Below are positions 6,311-13,142 of a DNA stretch of 32,740 nt, in pieces. The stretch's first letter is position 1. Each line of letters begins with the position of its first letter. This DNA comes from Patescibacteria group bacterium. Its GTDB lineage: Bacteria > Patescibacteriota > Patescibacteriia > Patescibacteriales > UBA12465. The notes under the pieces are model-generated. The model ran no database searches, had not been told where the DNA came from, and saw only the letters and a program-made list of their open reading frames with translations. A program made the position numbers and the translations under genes. The stretch lies in the NCBI GenBank assembly GCA_028705215.1, contig JAQWDY010000001.1:96785-129524 (forward strand), read 5' to 3'.

Positions 6311-8722
6311 ATGGGAAAATATAAATTCATTAAATTTTTTGACGAACTTACTATTAAAGACGTTCCTTATGTGGGTGGTAAAAATGCTTCTTTAGGAGAA
6401 ATGTATCGTTCTTTATCTAGTAAGGGTCTAAGAGTTCCCAATGGTTTTGCCACTACTTCAGAAGCGTATCGTTATTTTTTAGATTCTGCCAAACTTAAAC
6501 CAAAAATCAGAAAAATTTTAAAGGGGCTTGATACTCACAATGTTAAAGATTTAATGAAGCGTGGCAAGGAAGTAAGAGAATTGATTTTAGATACCCCCTT
6601 TCCGGATGATTTTATTTCCGAAATTAAACTTGCTTATAAGGAATTATCAGTCTTCTATAAAAGCAAAAGATTGGATGTTGCGGTTCGTTCAAGTGCGACC
6701 GCTGAAGATTTGCCTGACGCTTCTTTTGCTGGACAGCAAGAAACTTTTTTAAATATTTATGGAGAAAACAATTTATTGAATGCGGTAAAGGGTTGTATTG
6801 CGTCTCTTTTTACTAATCGCGCAATTTCTTATCGAGTTGACAAGAAGTTTAATCATTTTTCTATTGCCTTATCTGTTGGTGTTCAAAAAATGGTTAGAGC
6901 TGATTTGGGCTCATCAGGGGTAATGTTTACAATTGACACAGAGTCAGGTTTTAAAGACGCAGTGCTTATTAATTCTATATATGGATTGGGGGAAAATATA
7001 GTTCAGGGAAAAGTAAACCCTGATGAATTTTATTATTTTAAACCAACTGAGACGATTATATCTAAAAGCATCGGGCAGAAGGCAATTAAAATGGTCTATG
7101 ATTCTAAAGGGAGAAAGCCAGTAAAAAATATAGCAGTAAGTGAAACAGATAGATTTAAATATTCAATTTCTGATAAAGAGGCTATTCAGTTAGCAAAGTG
7201 GGGCGTAATGATAGAAAAGCATTACAAACGACCAATGGATATTGAATGGGCGCTTGATGGCAAGGATAAGAAGCTCTATATTACTCAAGCACGACCCGAG
7301 ACCGTGCAAAGCCAAGTTAATCCTAATGTCATAGAAAGATATAATCTAAAGGAAAAGTCTAAAATTATTTGTTCTGGTCAAAGTGTTGGTAATAAAATAG
7401 GAGCCGGAGTGGCTAATAGAATAATGGGAGTAAAAGATATTCATAAATTTAAGCCTGGTCAGGTCTTAGTTACTGATATGACAGATCCTGATTGGGAACC
7501 AATTATGAAAATCGCTTCAGCTATTGTTACTGATAAGGGAGGAAGAACTTGTCATGCGGCGATAGTATCTCGTGAGCTTGGTATTCCCTGTGTTGTTGGC
7601 GCAAAAAGCGCTTCTAAAAAAATTAAGAGTGGCAAAAGAATAACGGTTGACTGTTCTCAAGGTGAGGTTGGTTATGTTTATGATAAAGAATTACTTTTTT
7701 CTATAAATAAAACAGATATTCTAAATTTAAAAAGGCCAAAGACAAAAATCATGTTAAATATTGGTGAACCTGATAAAGCATTTTTAAACTCTTTTATTCC
7801 CAACGATGGGGTCGGTTTAGCTCGTTTGGAGTTTATTATTAATAATTATATTAAAGTTCATCCTCTCGCACTTGCTAATTATAATAAGTTAACTGATAAA
7901 GGGGCAAAACAAAAGATAGATCGCCTGACTAAAGGTTATAAAAATAAGAAACAATATTTTATTGATCGTCTAGCGCAGGGCATGGGAATCATTGCCGCTG
8001 CCTTTTATCCTAAAGAGGTTATATTTCGTTTAAGTGACTTTAAAAGTAATGAGTATGCTAATTTAATTGGTGGTAGAGAGTTTGAGCCGATAGAGGCTAA
8101 CCCCATGATTGGCTACAGGGGTGCTAGCCGTTATTATTCCAAACTTTTTTTGTCAGCCTTTAAAATGGAATGTCAGGCAATAAAAATTGTAAGAGAAAAA
8201 ATGAAACTAGATAATTTGAAACTGATGGTTCCTTTTTGTCGCACCATAGAAGAGGGTAAAATGATTTTACAAATTATGGAGGAAAATGGCCTTAAACGAG
8301 GTGATAGGGGCTTAGAAATATATGTTATGGCTGAGATTCCAGCTAATATTATTTTAGCGGAACAGTTTTGTAAAATATTTGATGGTTTTTCTATTGGATC
8401 TAATGACTTAACACAGCTGACATTAGGTATAGACCGTGATTCAGGAGGAACTTTAGAAATTTTAGGATTATCTGATGAAAGAAATGAGGCGGTTAAAGAG
8501 TTGATTAAAAAAATTATAGCGGTGGCAAAGAAAAATAAGAAGAAAGTGGGAATTTGTGGCCAAGGACCTAGTGATTTTCCAGAAATAGCATCCTTTTTGG
8601 TTGAAAATAAAATAGATAGTATGTCCTTAACTCCTGATAGTGCGGTTGAGACAACTATGGCAGTTTACAATACTGAGAAAAAGATGAAAAAGGGGAAAAG
8701 TTTGTTAAGCTATTTTTTTTAA
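6311..8722 (+). CDS. ppsA: Phosphoenolpyruvate synthase
   Basis: PpsA makes phosphoenolpyruvate from pyruvate and ATP, releasing AMP and phosphate; it feeds gluconeogenesis and sugar-nucleotide synthesis. At 803 residues it has the family's normal length and domain order. The N-terminal ATP-grasp-like domain (about 15-330) carries 'GGKNASLGEM' and 'VAVRSSATAEDLPDASFAGQ'. The swivel domain has the phospho-accepting H415 in 'GGRTCHAAIVSRE'. The C-terminal PEP/pyruvate barrel has 'GSNDLTQLTLGIDRD' and the catalytic C749 in 'GICGQGPSD'. All key residues are present, so it should be active. It stands alone between its own promoter and a strong terminator. Pyruvate phosphate dikinase is less likely, because the length and the N-terminal motif fit PpsA. 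Confidence 0.95.
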   Translation: MGKYKFIKFFDELTIKDVPYVGGKNASLGEMYRSLSSKGLRVPNGFATTSEAYRYFLDSAKLKPKIRKILKGLDTHNVKDLMKRGKEVRELILDTPFPDDFISEIKLAYKELSVFYKSKRLDVAVRSSATAEDLPDASFAGQQETFLNIYGENNLLNAVKGCIASLFTNRAISYRVDKKFNHFSIALSVGVQKMVRADLGSSGVMFTIDTESGFKDAVLINSIYGLGENIVQGKVNPDEFYYFKPTETIISKSIGQKAIKMVYDSKGRKPVKNIAVSETDRFKYSISDKEAIQLAKWGVMIEKHYKRPMDIEWALDGKDKKLYITQARPETVQSQVNPNVIERYNLKEKSKIICSGQSVGNKIGAGVANRIMGVKDIHKFKPGQVLVTDMTDPDWEPIMKIASAIVTDKGGRTCHAAIVSRELGIPCVVGAKSASKKIKSGKRITVDCSQGEVGYVYDKELLFSINKTDILNLKRPKTKIMLNIGEPDKAFLNSFIPNDGVGLARLEFIINNYIKVHPLALANYNKLTDKGAKQKIDRLTKGYKNKKQYFIDRLAQGMGIIAAAFYPKEVIFRLSDFKSNEYANLIGGREFEPIEANPMIGYRGASRYYSKLFLSAFKMECQAIKIVREKMKLDNLKLMVPFCRTIEEGKMILQIMEENGLKRGDRGLEIYVMAEIPANIILAEQFCKIFDGFSIGSNDLTQLTLGIDRDSGGTLEILGLSDERNEAVKELIKKIIAVAKKNKKKVGICGQGPSDFPEIASFLVENKIDSMSLTPDSAVETTMAVYNTEKKMKKGKSLLSYFF

Positions 8723-8740
8723 ACTTGTTTGTTAAATAAA

Positions 8741-8764
8741 AAAAGAGGGCAGCTGCCCTCTTTT
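8741..8764. terminator. Bidirectional intrinsic terminator (ppsA / 3D-domain gene)
   Basis: A perfect palindrome of AAAAGAGGGC-AGCT-GCCCTCTTTT, flanked by A and T runs on both sides. It ends ppsA from the left and the 3D-domain gene from the right. Confidence 0.9.
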
Positions 8765-8789
8765 TTATTACTTTTTATCTTATTTTGTC

Positions 8790-9371
8790 TTATTCAATAA
8801 TTTCAATCTTTGCAATTTTAACACCAAACTTTTTTGCATCTTGATAGTCTAACATCCAAATATCAACTCGATCAGTATAACGTTGATTCATACGATCACG
8901 AACAACGAAAACGCGGTCGCCAAATAATTCAGGGATTCTAACCTTGGTACCAAAACGAAGAAAGTTGGCAGCAATGGTATCTTCTATTCCATGTTCACAG
9001 ACATTAAACCCATTGGCTGTTATGCACGGGGTATCATCTGTTTGTCGCGGATCGGAATTATAAGCAGTCATAGTGTAAAAGCCGGTTCTTAAAACCTCCA
9101 CTTCTTTATCTGTGTGAGCAGGAAGAAAAGCTCTCTTTATTGACTCATCCATGGTCTCACTTTTTGTTAATACTTCATTGTTTATCAATGAATCAGTTAT
9201 AACTACTTCATTTTCTAGTAAATCGTTATTTTGCGCAACTGCTTGATTGGCCAGAGTTGGCGCAAAAAAGAGGACAAATTGAAAAATACAAGCAATGATG
9301 ATGTATAATAATAGGCTTTGTTTGCTACTGAGAGGAATAATTTCTTCTCGCAACAATTTCATTTGTTTCAT
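8790..9371 (-). CDS. Membrane-anchored 3D-domain protein (putative cell-wall-active)
   Basis: About 193 residues: a short basic start, one membrane helix ('LLLYIIIACIFQFVLFFAP', about residues 20-38) and a C-terminal 3D domain. That domain is the double-psi barrel named for three aspartates and shared with MltA and RpfB/YocH-like peptidoglycan lytic proteins. Seen: 'TMTAYNSDPRQTDDTPC', 'FGTKVRIPE', 'VFVVRDRMNQRY', and 'RVDIWM' near the end. Two cysteines flank 'ITANGFNV' and may form a disulfide. The frame is open up to 9473, but that would place the start in the -35 element, so the ATG at 9371 (or 9362) is chosen. A hairpin with a U-run lies between promoter and start. By family it may cleave or bind peptidoglycan outside the cell; this is inference. 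Confidence 0.8.
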   Translation of the reverse strand: MKQMKLLREEIIPLSSKQSLLLYIIIACIFQFVLFFAPTLANQAVAQNNDLLENEVVITDSLINNEVLTKSETMDESIKRAFLPAHTDKEVEVLRTGFYTMTAYNSDPRQTDDTPCITANGFNVCEHGIEDTIAANFLRFGTKVRIPELFGDRVFVVRDRMNQRYTDRVDIWMLDYQDAKKFGVKIAKIEIIE

Positions 9372-9390
9372 ATAGATTATTTTTTTAAAT

Positions 9391-9433
9391 AAAAAATCCC
9401 TAGCATAATGATGATTATCAAGCTTGGGATTTT
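9391..9433 (-). promoter_or_regulatory. Attenuator-like hairpin in the 5' leader of the 3D-domain gene
   Basis: On the minus strand, GGGATTTT... arms (9426-9433 with 9393-9400) form an 8-bp stem. It continues after one mismatch with GCT/AGC (9422-9424 with 9402-9404) and ATTAT/ATAAT (9414-9418 with 9405-9409) around the loop GATG. In the minus direction it is followed by a T-run. It starts a few bases after the predicted transcription start and ends about 20 bases before the ATG. It therefore has the form of an intrinsic terminator inside the gene's own leader. Confidence 0.65.
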
Positions 9434-9444
9434 CTTGACCAATT

Positions 9445-9473
9445 ATTGTAGCATCTTGTTTAAAAAAAGTCAA
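9445..9473 (-). promoter_or_regulatory. Promoter for the 3D-domain gene
   Basis: On the minus strand TTGACT (9468-9473), a 17-base spacer, and TACAAT (9445-9450). Transcription would start near 9438, giving a leader of about 65 bases. Confidence 0.8.
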
Positions 9474-9506
9474 GGGTAGTTAAACTATTTTAATGTAAAA
9501 TATAAA

Positions 9507-9535
9507 TTGACAAATCTATTTAATTATGATATTTT
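9507..9535 (+). promoter_or_regulatory. Promoter for the secreted coiled-coil gene
   Basis: A perfect TTGACA (9507-9512), 17 bases, then TATTTT (9530-9535). It is divergent from the 3D-domain promoter, with 33 bases between the two -35 boxes. Confidence 0.65.
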
Positions 9536-9580
9536 AAAGTTAGTAAAAATAGAACTTTAACATTTAAAAACTAAATAAAA

Positions 9581-10336
9581 ATGAAACAACTGATTGTATT
9601 TTTGTTGCTAGTTTTCATCGCTAGCCATTCAATGGCGCAATCTGCCTACGAAAAAGAAAAGATGGACTTGATTGAATCTGAAATTGCTCGCTTGGAGAAA
9701 AAGCAGATGAAATTAAAGAAAGAGTTGAACCGGGAAAAAGAAGGTCAAATTTCAAAATTGAAGCGTGATCTTAAAAAACATGAAAAAGGGACAGTTTATA
9801 CCGAAGAAGCAAGTAAAATACAAGCAAAAATTGATTCTATTACAAATATTGAATCCAATTTTCAGCTTGATGTACTTGGTTTTGATCTCGAGTATTATAA
9901 AAACGCTCGCCGTGATTTAATTGAATCATGGACCAAGCAAGATGTCCCCAGGGAATTATCGTATTATCGAAAACTTAGGCGCTCTCGTGCTAACGAAATC
10001 CGCCGTGAAGAGTTAGTATTGGAAAAGATTGAAAATAACATCAATCAACGCATCGAAGGAGGTGCTGTAGAAGGGGGGTATAAGGTAATTTTTGATAATA
10101 AATATAGTCAGAATGTCACCTTTATATTAAGAGCTTTAGACGGAAGTCAAAGATTTGCTATTTCAATTGCGCCAAGAACCAAAGAAAGGCATTATATTTT
10201 GCCGGGTAGCTATCAGGTAGAGGGAATTATTTCTGGTCGAAGACTAAGGGATGTTAGCTATTTAAATATCGATGGTGAGCAACATTATTACGAAACAGAG
10301 CCATGTTTTGGTTTTGTTCTAAAAGAAGCGTATTAA
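9581..10336 (+). CDS. Secreted coiled-coil protein of unknown function
   Basis: I do not recognise the family. The 251-residue protein starts with a clear signal peptide ('MKQLIVFLLLVFIASHSMAQ', cleavage likely near residue 20). A strongly charged helical stretch follows (about 22-75, 'EKEKMDLIESEIARLEKKQ...'), which should form a coiled coil. The middle is helical and rich in Arg and Glu. The C-terminal 85 residues ('GGYKVIFDNKYSQNVTFIL...') look like a beta-sandwich-type domain with alternating hydrophobic strands. It is a single-gene unit with its own promoter and terminator, back to back with a wall-active 3D-domain gene, so an exported role at the surface is likely. Its N-terminus resembles Bacteroidota-style signal peptides, but transfer is not proven. 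Confidence 0.7.
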   Translation: MKQLIVFLLLVFIASHSMAQSAYEKEKMDLIESEIARLEKKQMKLKKELNREKEGQISKLKRDLKKHEKGTVYTEEASKIQAKIDSITNIESNFQLDVLGFDLEYYKNARRDLIESWTKQDVPRELSYYRKLRRSRANEIRREELVLEKIENNINQRIEGGAVEGGYKVIFDNKYSQNVTFILRALDGSQRFAISIAPRTKERHYILPGSYQVEGIISGRRLRDVSYLNIDGEQHYYETEPCFGFVLKEAY

Positions 10337-10349
10337 AAGTTAAATTAAA

Positions 10350-10376
10350 AAAAGAGAGTCACTGGTACTCTCTTTT
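10350..10376. terminator. Bidirectional intrinsic terminator (coiled-coil gene / pilin array)
   Basis: A 10-bp stem AAAAGAGAGT/ACTCTCTTTT with loop CACTGGT and A/T runs on both sides. It ends the + strand gene at 10336 and the - strand pilin array at 10400. Confidence 0.85.
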
Positions 10377-10399
10377 CTTTTTGGTGTGTATAAAAATTA

Positions 10400-10813
10400 T
10401 TAACCGCTAGTTGTTATGCCTCCGGTTGGATCTGAGCTAAAAGGCAGTGCATCAAAGACAAAATAAGTAATAGTGTAGGCAGCTAAGACAATAATTAGAC
10501 CAATAATGGCGTTTTTTATAGTTCCTTGTGCTTTTTTAACCACCTCTTCATTACCTCCAGCCGTCATCCATTTAAAACCCGATACTAAAGTTAGGCCTAA
10601 AAAAATTATAGCCAAAAAACCTAAGATTACCTGAATGCCGCGAGCAGCAATTTGGCCTATTTCAACCTTCCCTAAATTAGACGCCAGACCAGTTTCGTTG
10701 GTCATTTTTTCCATTTCCTGAGGATTGCTTACTAACTGTCCCGAAGCTTGGCTGACGGCAATAATGGGGAAGATGAGAAGAGATAATAGCGCCAGTAAGA
10801 AGGATTTCTTCAT
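10400..10813 (-). CDS. VirB2/TrbC-like pilin, array member 6
   Basis: A 137-residue protein with an N-terminal signal peptide (about 1-22), a helix 'GIQVILGFLAIIFLGLTLVSG' (about 59-79), the short basic loop 'FKWMTAGGNEEVVKKAQGT', and a second helix 'AIIGLIIVLAAYTITYFVF'. Signal sequence, two helices and a cytoplasmic loop is the layout of VirB2/TrbC conjugative pilins, and the W-M...G-N-E...V...A core is shared with the five genes upstream. Its tail, with Gly, Ser, Thr and Pro, is longer than in most of the others. It is the last gene of the array; the next upstream gene ends four bases before its start. Assembly partners (VirB4, VirB6, VirD4) are absent from the window. Confidence 0.75.
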   Translation of the reverse strand: MKKSFLLALLSLLIFPIIAVSQASGQLVSNPQEMEKMTNETGLASNLGKVEIGQIAARGIQVILGFLAIIFLGLTLVSGFKWMTAGGNEEVVKKAQGTIKNAIIGLIIVLAAYTITYFVFDALPFSSDPTGGITTSG

Positions 10814-10817
10814 AGTT

Positions 10818-11273
10818 TTATAAAATTAAATTAACGAATATAAAGTTCCAAATAGTCCAAGCGGACAGGGTTATAATTAAGCCAATTACAGCCGCGGTTA
10901 AAGATTTTGTTGCTTTTTTTACCGTCTCTTCGTTACCCTGTGATGTCATCCATCTAAAGCCAGCAATAACTGTTAGAAAAATGAAGATAAGACCAGTAAC
11001 ACTTAATAGGGCATTAATTATAAGGCCAACTATCCTAGGAACAGAAGCGTTGTTTTCATTAGTTGAATAACCACCTTTTTTAGCAATACTTTCCATGCGG
11101 TCAAGAATGTGGTTACTTTTGCTTGACTTAATTTCCTCATCTTCTTCTGAGCTTGAAGTAAAATCTTGAAATTCCACATTATTTTCTACTTGCGCTTTAA
11201 CGTTATTAAATAGTGGTAAAAATAAAAAAACACTGATTCCAATAAGAAGATAAAATTTTAATTTATTTTTCAT
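10818..11273 (-). CDS. VirB2/TrbC-like pilin, array member 5
   Basis: A 151-residue member of the same family. Signal peptide about 1-27 (cleavage after 'NNVKA'), then a distinct acidic insert 'DFTSSSEEDEEIKSS' and a Lys/Ser/Asn-rich linker. Helix 1 is 'IVGLIINALLSVTGLIFIFLTVIAG', the loop 'FRWMTSQGNEETVKKATKS', and helix 2 'AAVIGLIITLSAWTIWNFIF'. The acidic mature N-terminus is the longest in the array and would be the exposed part. It lies in an operon, 8 bases from the upstream gene and 4 from the downstream one. Function as a pilus subunit is inferred from fold and array context only. Confidence 0.75.
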   Translation of the reverse strand: MKNKLKFYLLIGISVFLFLPLFNNVKAQVENNVEFQDFTSSSEEDEEIKSSKSNHILDRMESIAKKGGYSTNENNASVPRIVGLIINALLSVTGLIFIFLTVIAGFRWMTSQGNEETVKKATKSLTAAVIGLIITLSAWTIWNFIFVNLIL

Positions 11274-11281
11274 ATTTTTAA

Positions 11282-11683
11282 TTAATCGATTACGTTGGCT
11301 AATAATTCCGAAACCCAGGAGCTAAGAGCGTAGGCGGCTAAAACTATAACAAGCCCAATGCTTAAAGATGCTATTTGTTTTTGTGATTTTTTAACCTTTT
11401 CTTCATTGCCATTGGCTCGCATCCAGTTGTTGCCCGCTAAAAACATGAGTATTAGAAATATTGTGCCCAAAACCCCCATTACAGCTTTAATGACTGTTGC
11501 TATTATATCGTCTAGACTTCTTTGCGTATCAATATTAGCTTGAGCAACAATTTCATTTATGTTTTCATTATACTGGTTTTTCTTTTCTGGACTTAAAAAA
11601 TCAGCTTGAGTTGGATTAACAAAAACAAAGCTCATAACAAGTAATGAAAAGATCAAACTTTTTGTTGCAAGTCCCTTTTTCAT
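11282..11683 (-). CDS. VirB2/TrbC-like pilin, array member 4
   Basis: A 133-residue member. Signal peptide about 1-27 ('NPTQA' before the cut), then an Asn/Gln/Glu-rich mature start. Helix 1 is 'VIKAVMGVLGTIFLILMFLAG', the loop 'NNWMRANGNEEKVKKSQKQ', and helix 2 'LSIGLVIVLAAYALSSWVS'. The loop has NNWMR where its neighbours have FKWMT or similar, and the loop is more basic. Three bases separate it from the gene upstream. Same caveats as for the other members: the fold is clear, the machine it would belong to is not seen here. Confidence 0.75.
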   Translation of the reverse strand: MKKGLATKSLIFSLLVMSFVFVNPTQADFLSPEKKNQYNENINEIVAQANIDTQRSLDDIIATVIKAVMGVLGTIFLILMFLAGNNWMRANGNEEKVKKSQKQIASLSIGLVIVLAAYALSSWVSELLANVID

Positions 11684-11686
11684 ATT

Positions 11687-12088
11687 TTAAGTAAAATAAG
11701 AAATGATAAAATAAGAAATGGCATAAGCAGCAAGGGTAATAATTAAACCAATTATAGCATTAAGCAAACCGTCTTTTGCTTTTTCAACTTTATTTTCATT
11801 GCCTTGCGCTATCATCCATTTAAAGCCGCTAAAAATTATTAAACCAAAAAATATTACTCCGACTAGGCCCAGGGCTGAATAAATAATAGTGCCAATAATG
11901 CTATCTACCGTTTCTGCACTTTCTCCGGTGGCAAAGCCCGCTTTCTCACTAGTAGTTTTAAGGCCGCTATCATTATTGAAATTAAAGCTTTGTGCACTGG
12001 CAATGGTTAAAGGAAGTAGAGTAAAAAGAAAAATACCAAAAGAAAAAGCTAAGGCAATAATATCTTTTTTTCTCAAAAACATAAACAT
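11687..12088 (-). CDS. VirB2/TrbC-like pilin, array member 3
   Basis: The ATG at 12088 is chosen (alternative 12082). The frame is open to 12148, but that region would overlap the upstream pilin and encodes no signal peptide. From 12088 the protein has 133 residues: basic start 'MFMFLRKKD', signal helix ending 'TIASA' before the cut, mature N-terminus 'QSFNFNNDSGLKTTSEKAGF', helix 1 'IIGTIIYSALGLVGVIFFGLIIFSG', loop 'FKWMIAQGNENKVEKAKDG', and helix 2 'AIIGLIITLAAYAISYFII'. The 'GLKTTSEKAG' stretch resembles 'GLNETAGEVG' in member 2, so the two may be closest paralogues. Four bases separate it from the upstream stop. Confidence 0.75.
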   Translation of the reverse strand: MFMFLRKKDIIALAFSFGIFLFTLLPLTIASAQSFNFNNDSGLKTTSEKAGFATGESAETVDSIIGTIIYSALGLVGVIFFGLIIFSGFKWMIAQGNENKVEKAKDGLLNAIIGLIITLAAYAISYFIISYFT

Positions 12089-12092
12089 ACTG

Positions 12093-12485
12093 TTATTGTA
12101 GTATCTCGCTACCAATAAATGAGGTGATGGCGTAGGCAGCAAAAACAATTATTAATCCAATAATGCCGTTTATTAACAAATTTCTAGCTTTAGTTACCTG
12201 AGAGTCGTTGCCTTGAGCTGTCATCCACAAAATACCAGCATATATCATCAGAATTAAAAATAGAACGCCGACAAAGGATAAAACGGTGCCAATTATTTGC
12301 CCAGCCTTAGTTTGTAGAAAATTATCATAATTTGCGCCAGTTTGTGATTTAAAAGCACCTACTTCGCCCGCGGTTTCATTTAAACCATAGGAGCCGGTTT
12401 GGGCCAACGATTTGCTAACAAAAAAAGCGCTATTTAAGAGAAATATACCTATAATTAACAATAATATAGTTTTTTTTATTTTCAT
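12093..12485 (-). CDS. VirB2/TrbC-like pilin, array member 2
   Basis: A 130-residue member: signal peptide about 1-29 ('SKSLA' before the cut), mature start 'QTGSYGLNETAGEVGAFKSQ', helix 1 'IIGTVLSFVGVLFLILMIYAG', loop 'ILWMTAQGNDSQVTKARNL', and helix 2 'GIIGLIIVFAAYAITSFIG'. The sequence is close to pilin-like proteins I know to be widespread in CPR genomes. No Shine-Dalgarno site is seen before its ATG, and a 152-base spacer with two overlapping hairpins separates it from member 1. Expression may therefore differ from that gene. Confidence 0.75.
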   Translation of the reverse strand: MKIKKTILLLIIGIFLLNSAFFVSKSLAQTGSYGLNETAGEVGAFKSQTGANYDNFLQTKAGQIIGTVLSFVGVLFLILMIYAGILWMTAQGNDSQVTKARNLLINGIIGLIIVFAAYAITSFIGSEILQ

Positions 12486-12497
12486 AAAAATAATTTA

Positions 12498-12560
12498 CAC
12501 TGGTTTGGATACAAAAAATTTGCACCCAAGCCAGTGATTCCCAATTTTACTGAGAATCAC
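12498..12560 (-). promoter_or_regulatory. Two overlapping, mutually exclusive hairpins between pilin 1 and pilin 2
   Basis: Hairpin A pairs 12534-12543 with 12551-12560 (GTGATTC/GAATCAC plus extension, one mismatch, loop 12544-12550). Hairpin B pairs 12498-12508 with 12526-12536 (CACTGG/CCAGTG extended by TTTGG/CCAAG with one wobble). Both need bases 12534-12536, so they cannot both form fully. B ends about a dozen bases before the ATG of pilin 2, and neither is followed by a strong U-run. It could be an RNA-processing or translation-control element. Confidence 0.55.
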
Positions 12561-12637
12561 ATATTATTTATTATTATTTATAATATATAAATAATTTTCA
12601 GCAGTAATCTTTTTTTCTTACGTTAAGGAAATGGGGA

Positions 12638-13024
12638 TTAGACACCACTGGTAGCATTGTAAATAGCATTAATAACGAAGGTAGAAATCGCCCAGGCTGC
12701 TAAAATAATAACCAAACCAATAACGCCAGCTCCTAATAATTTTTGAGCCTCAGACACCTTATCTTCATTACCGCCAGCTGTCATCCATTTAAAGCCACCC
12801 ATTAAGATGATAGCTACAGCAATTACTCCCAAGAAACCAAGAACAACGTTGATAATACTACCAACAATTTCTCTTGGATCACGGTTTGATAAAGCATTGT
12901 CTAGACCATTGTTGACCTGATTTAAACCGAAATCAGCTTGAGCTGATACCTGTATAGCAAATACAGGGGTTAGCAATAAGGCAACGATAGCAAGAGACAA
13001 TAAGTGTTTGTAAATTTTTTTCAT
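12638..13024 (-). CDS. VirB2/TrbC-like pilin, array member 1 (probable major subunit)
   Basis: A 128-residue protein and first gene of the array. Signal peptide about 1-28 ('IQVSA' before the cut), short mature start 'QADFGLNQVNNGLDNALSN', helix 1 'IVGSIINVVLGFLGVIAVAIILMGG', loop 'FKWMTAGGNEDKVSEAQKL', and helix 2 'GVIGLVIILAAWAISTFVI'. It alone in the array has a near-perfect Shine-Dalgarno site six bases before the ATG, and it follows directly on a good promoter, so it should be the most expressed. The following genes lie beyond a structured spacer. A role as the main pilus subunit, with members 2-6 as minor or alternative subunits, is inference. Confidence 0.8.
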   Translation of the reverse strand: MKKIYKHLLSLAIVALLLTPVFAIQVSAQADFGLNQVNNGLDNALSNRDPREIVGSIINVVLGFLGVIAVAIILMGGFKWMTAGGNEDKVSEAQKLLGAGVIGLVIILAAWAISTFVINAIYNATSGV

Positions 13025-13028
13025 ATTT

Positions 13029-13039
13029 TCACCTCCTTT
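13029..13039 (-). promoter_or_regulatory. Strong Shine-Dalgarno site of pilin 1
   Basis: The minus strand reads AAAGGAGGTGA just before the ATG at 13024. It is the best ribosome-binding site in the window, where most genes lack one, and it fixes this start. Confidence 0.9.
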
Positions 13040-13072
13040 CTTAAGTAATAATATTCCTTTTTTATATCTTTA

Positions 13073-13101
13073 ATTCTAGCATATTATTTTTAACAAGACA
13101 A
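13073..13101 (-). promoter_or_regulatory. Promoter for the pilin array
   Basis: On the minus strand TTGTCT (13096-13101), 17 bases, then TAGAAT (13073-13078). The leader would be about 40 bases with the Shine-Dalgarno site at its end. Confidence 0.75.
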
Positions 13102-13118
13102 ATAAAAGAAGCTATGCT
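13090..13118 (+). promoter_or_regulatory. Promoter for the GT-C/GT2 pair
   Basis: TTAACA (13090-13095), 17 bases, then TATGCT (13113-13118). Its -35 box directly abuts the -35 box of the divergent pilin promoter, so the two may compete for RNA polymerase. Confidence 0.55.
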
Positions 13119-13142
13119 AAGATAAAAAAAGAGTCAGAATTT

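Noticed and set aside
9372-9473. Longer N-terminus for the 3D-domain protein, starting at 9473
   Set aside because: That start would lie in the -35 box and the extra residues read through the leader hairpin. The ATG at 9371 sits just before the signal-anchor.
10400-13024. A complete type IV secretion or conjugation locus
   Set aside because: Only pilin-like proteins are present. No VirB4, VirB6, VirD4, relaxase or oriT-like sequence could be seen in the window.
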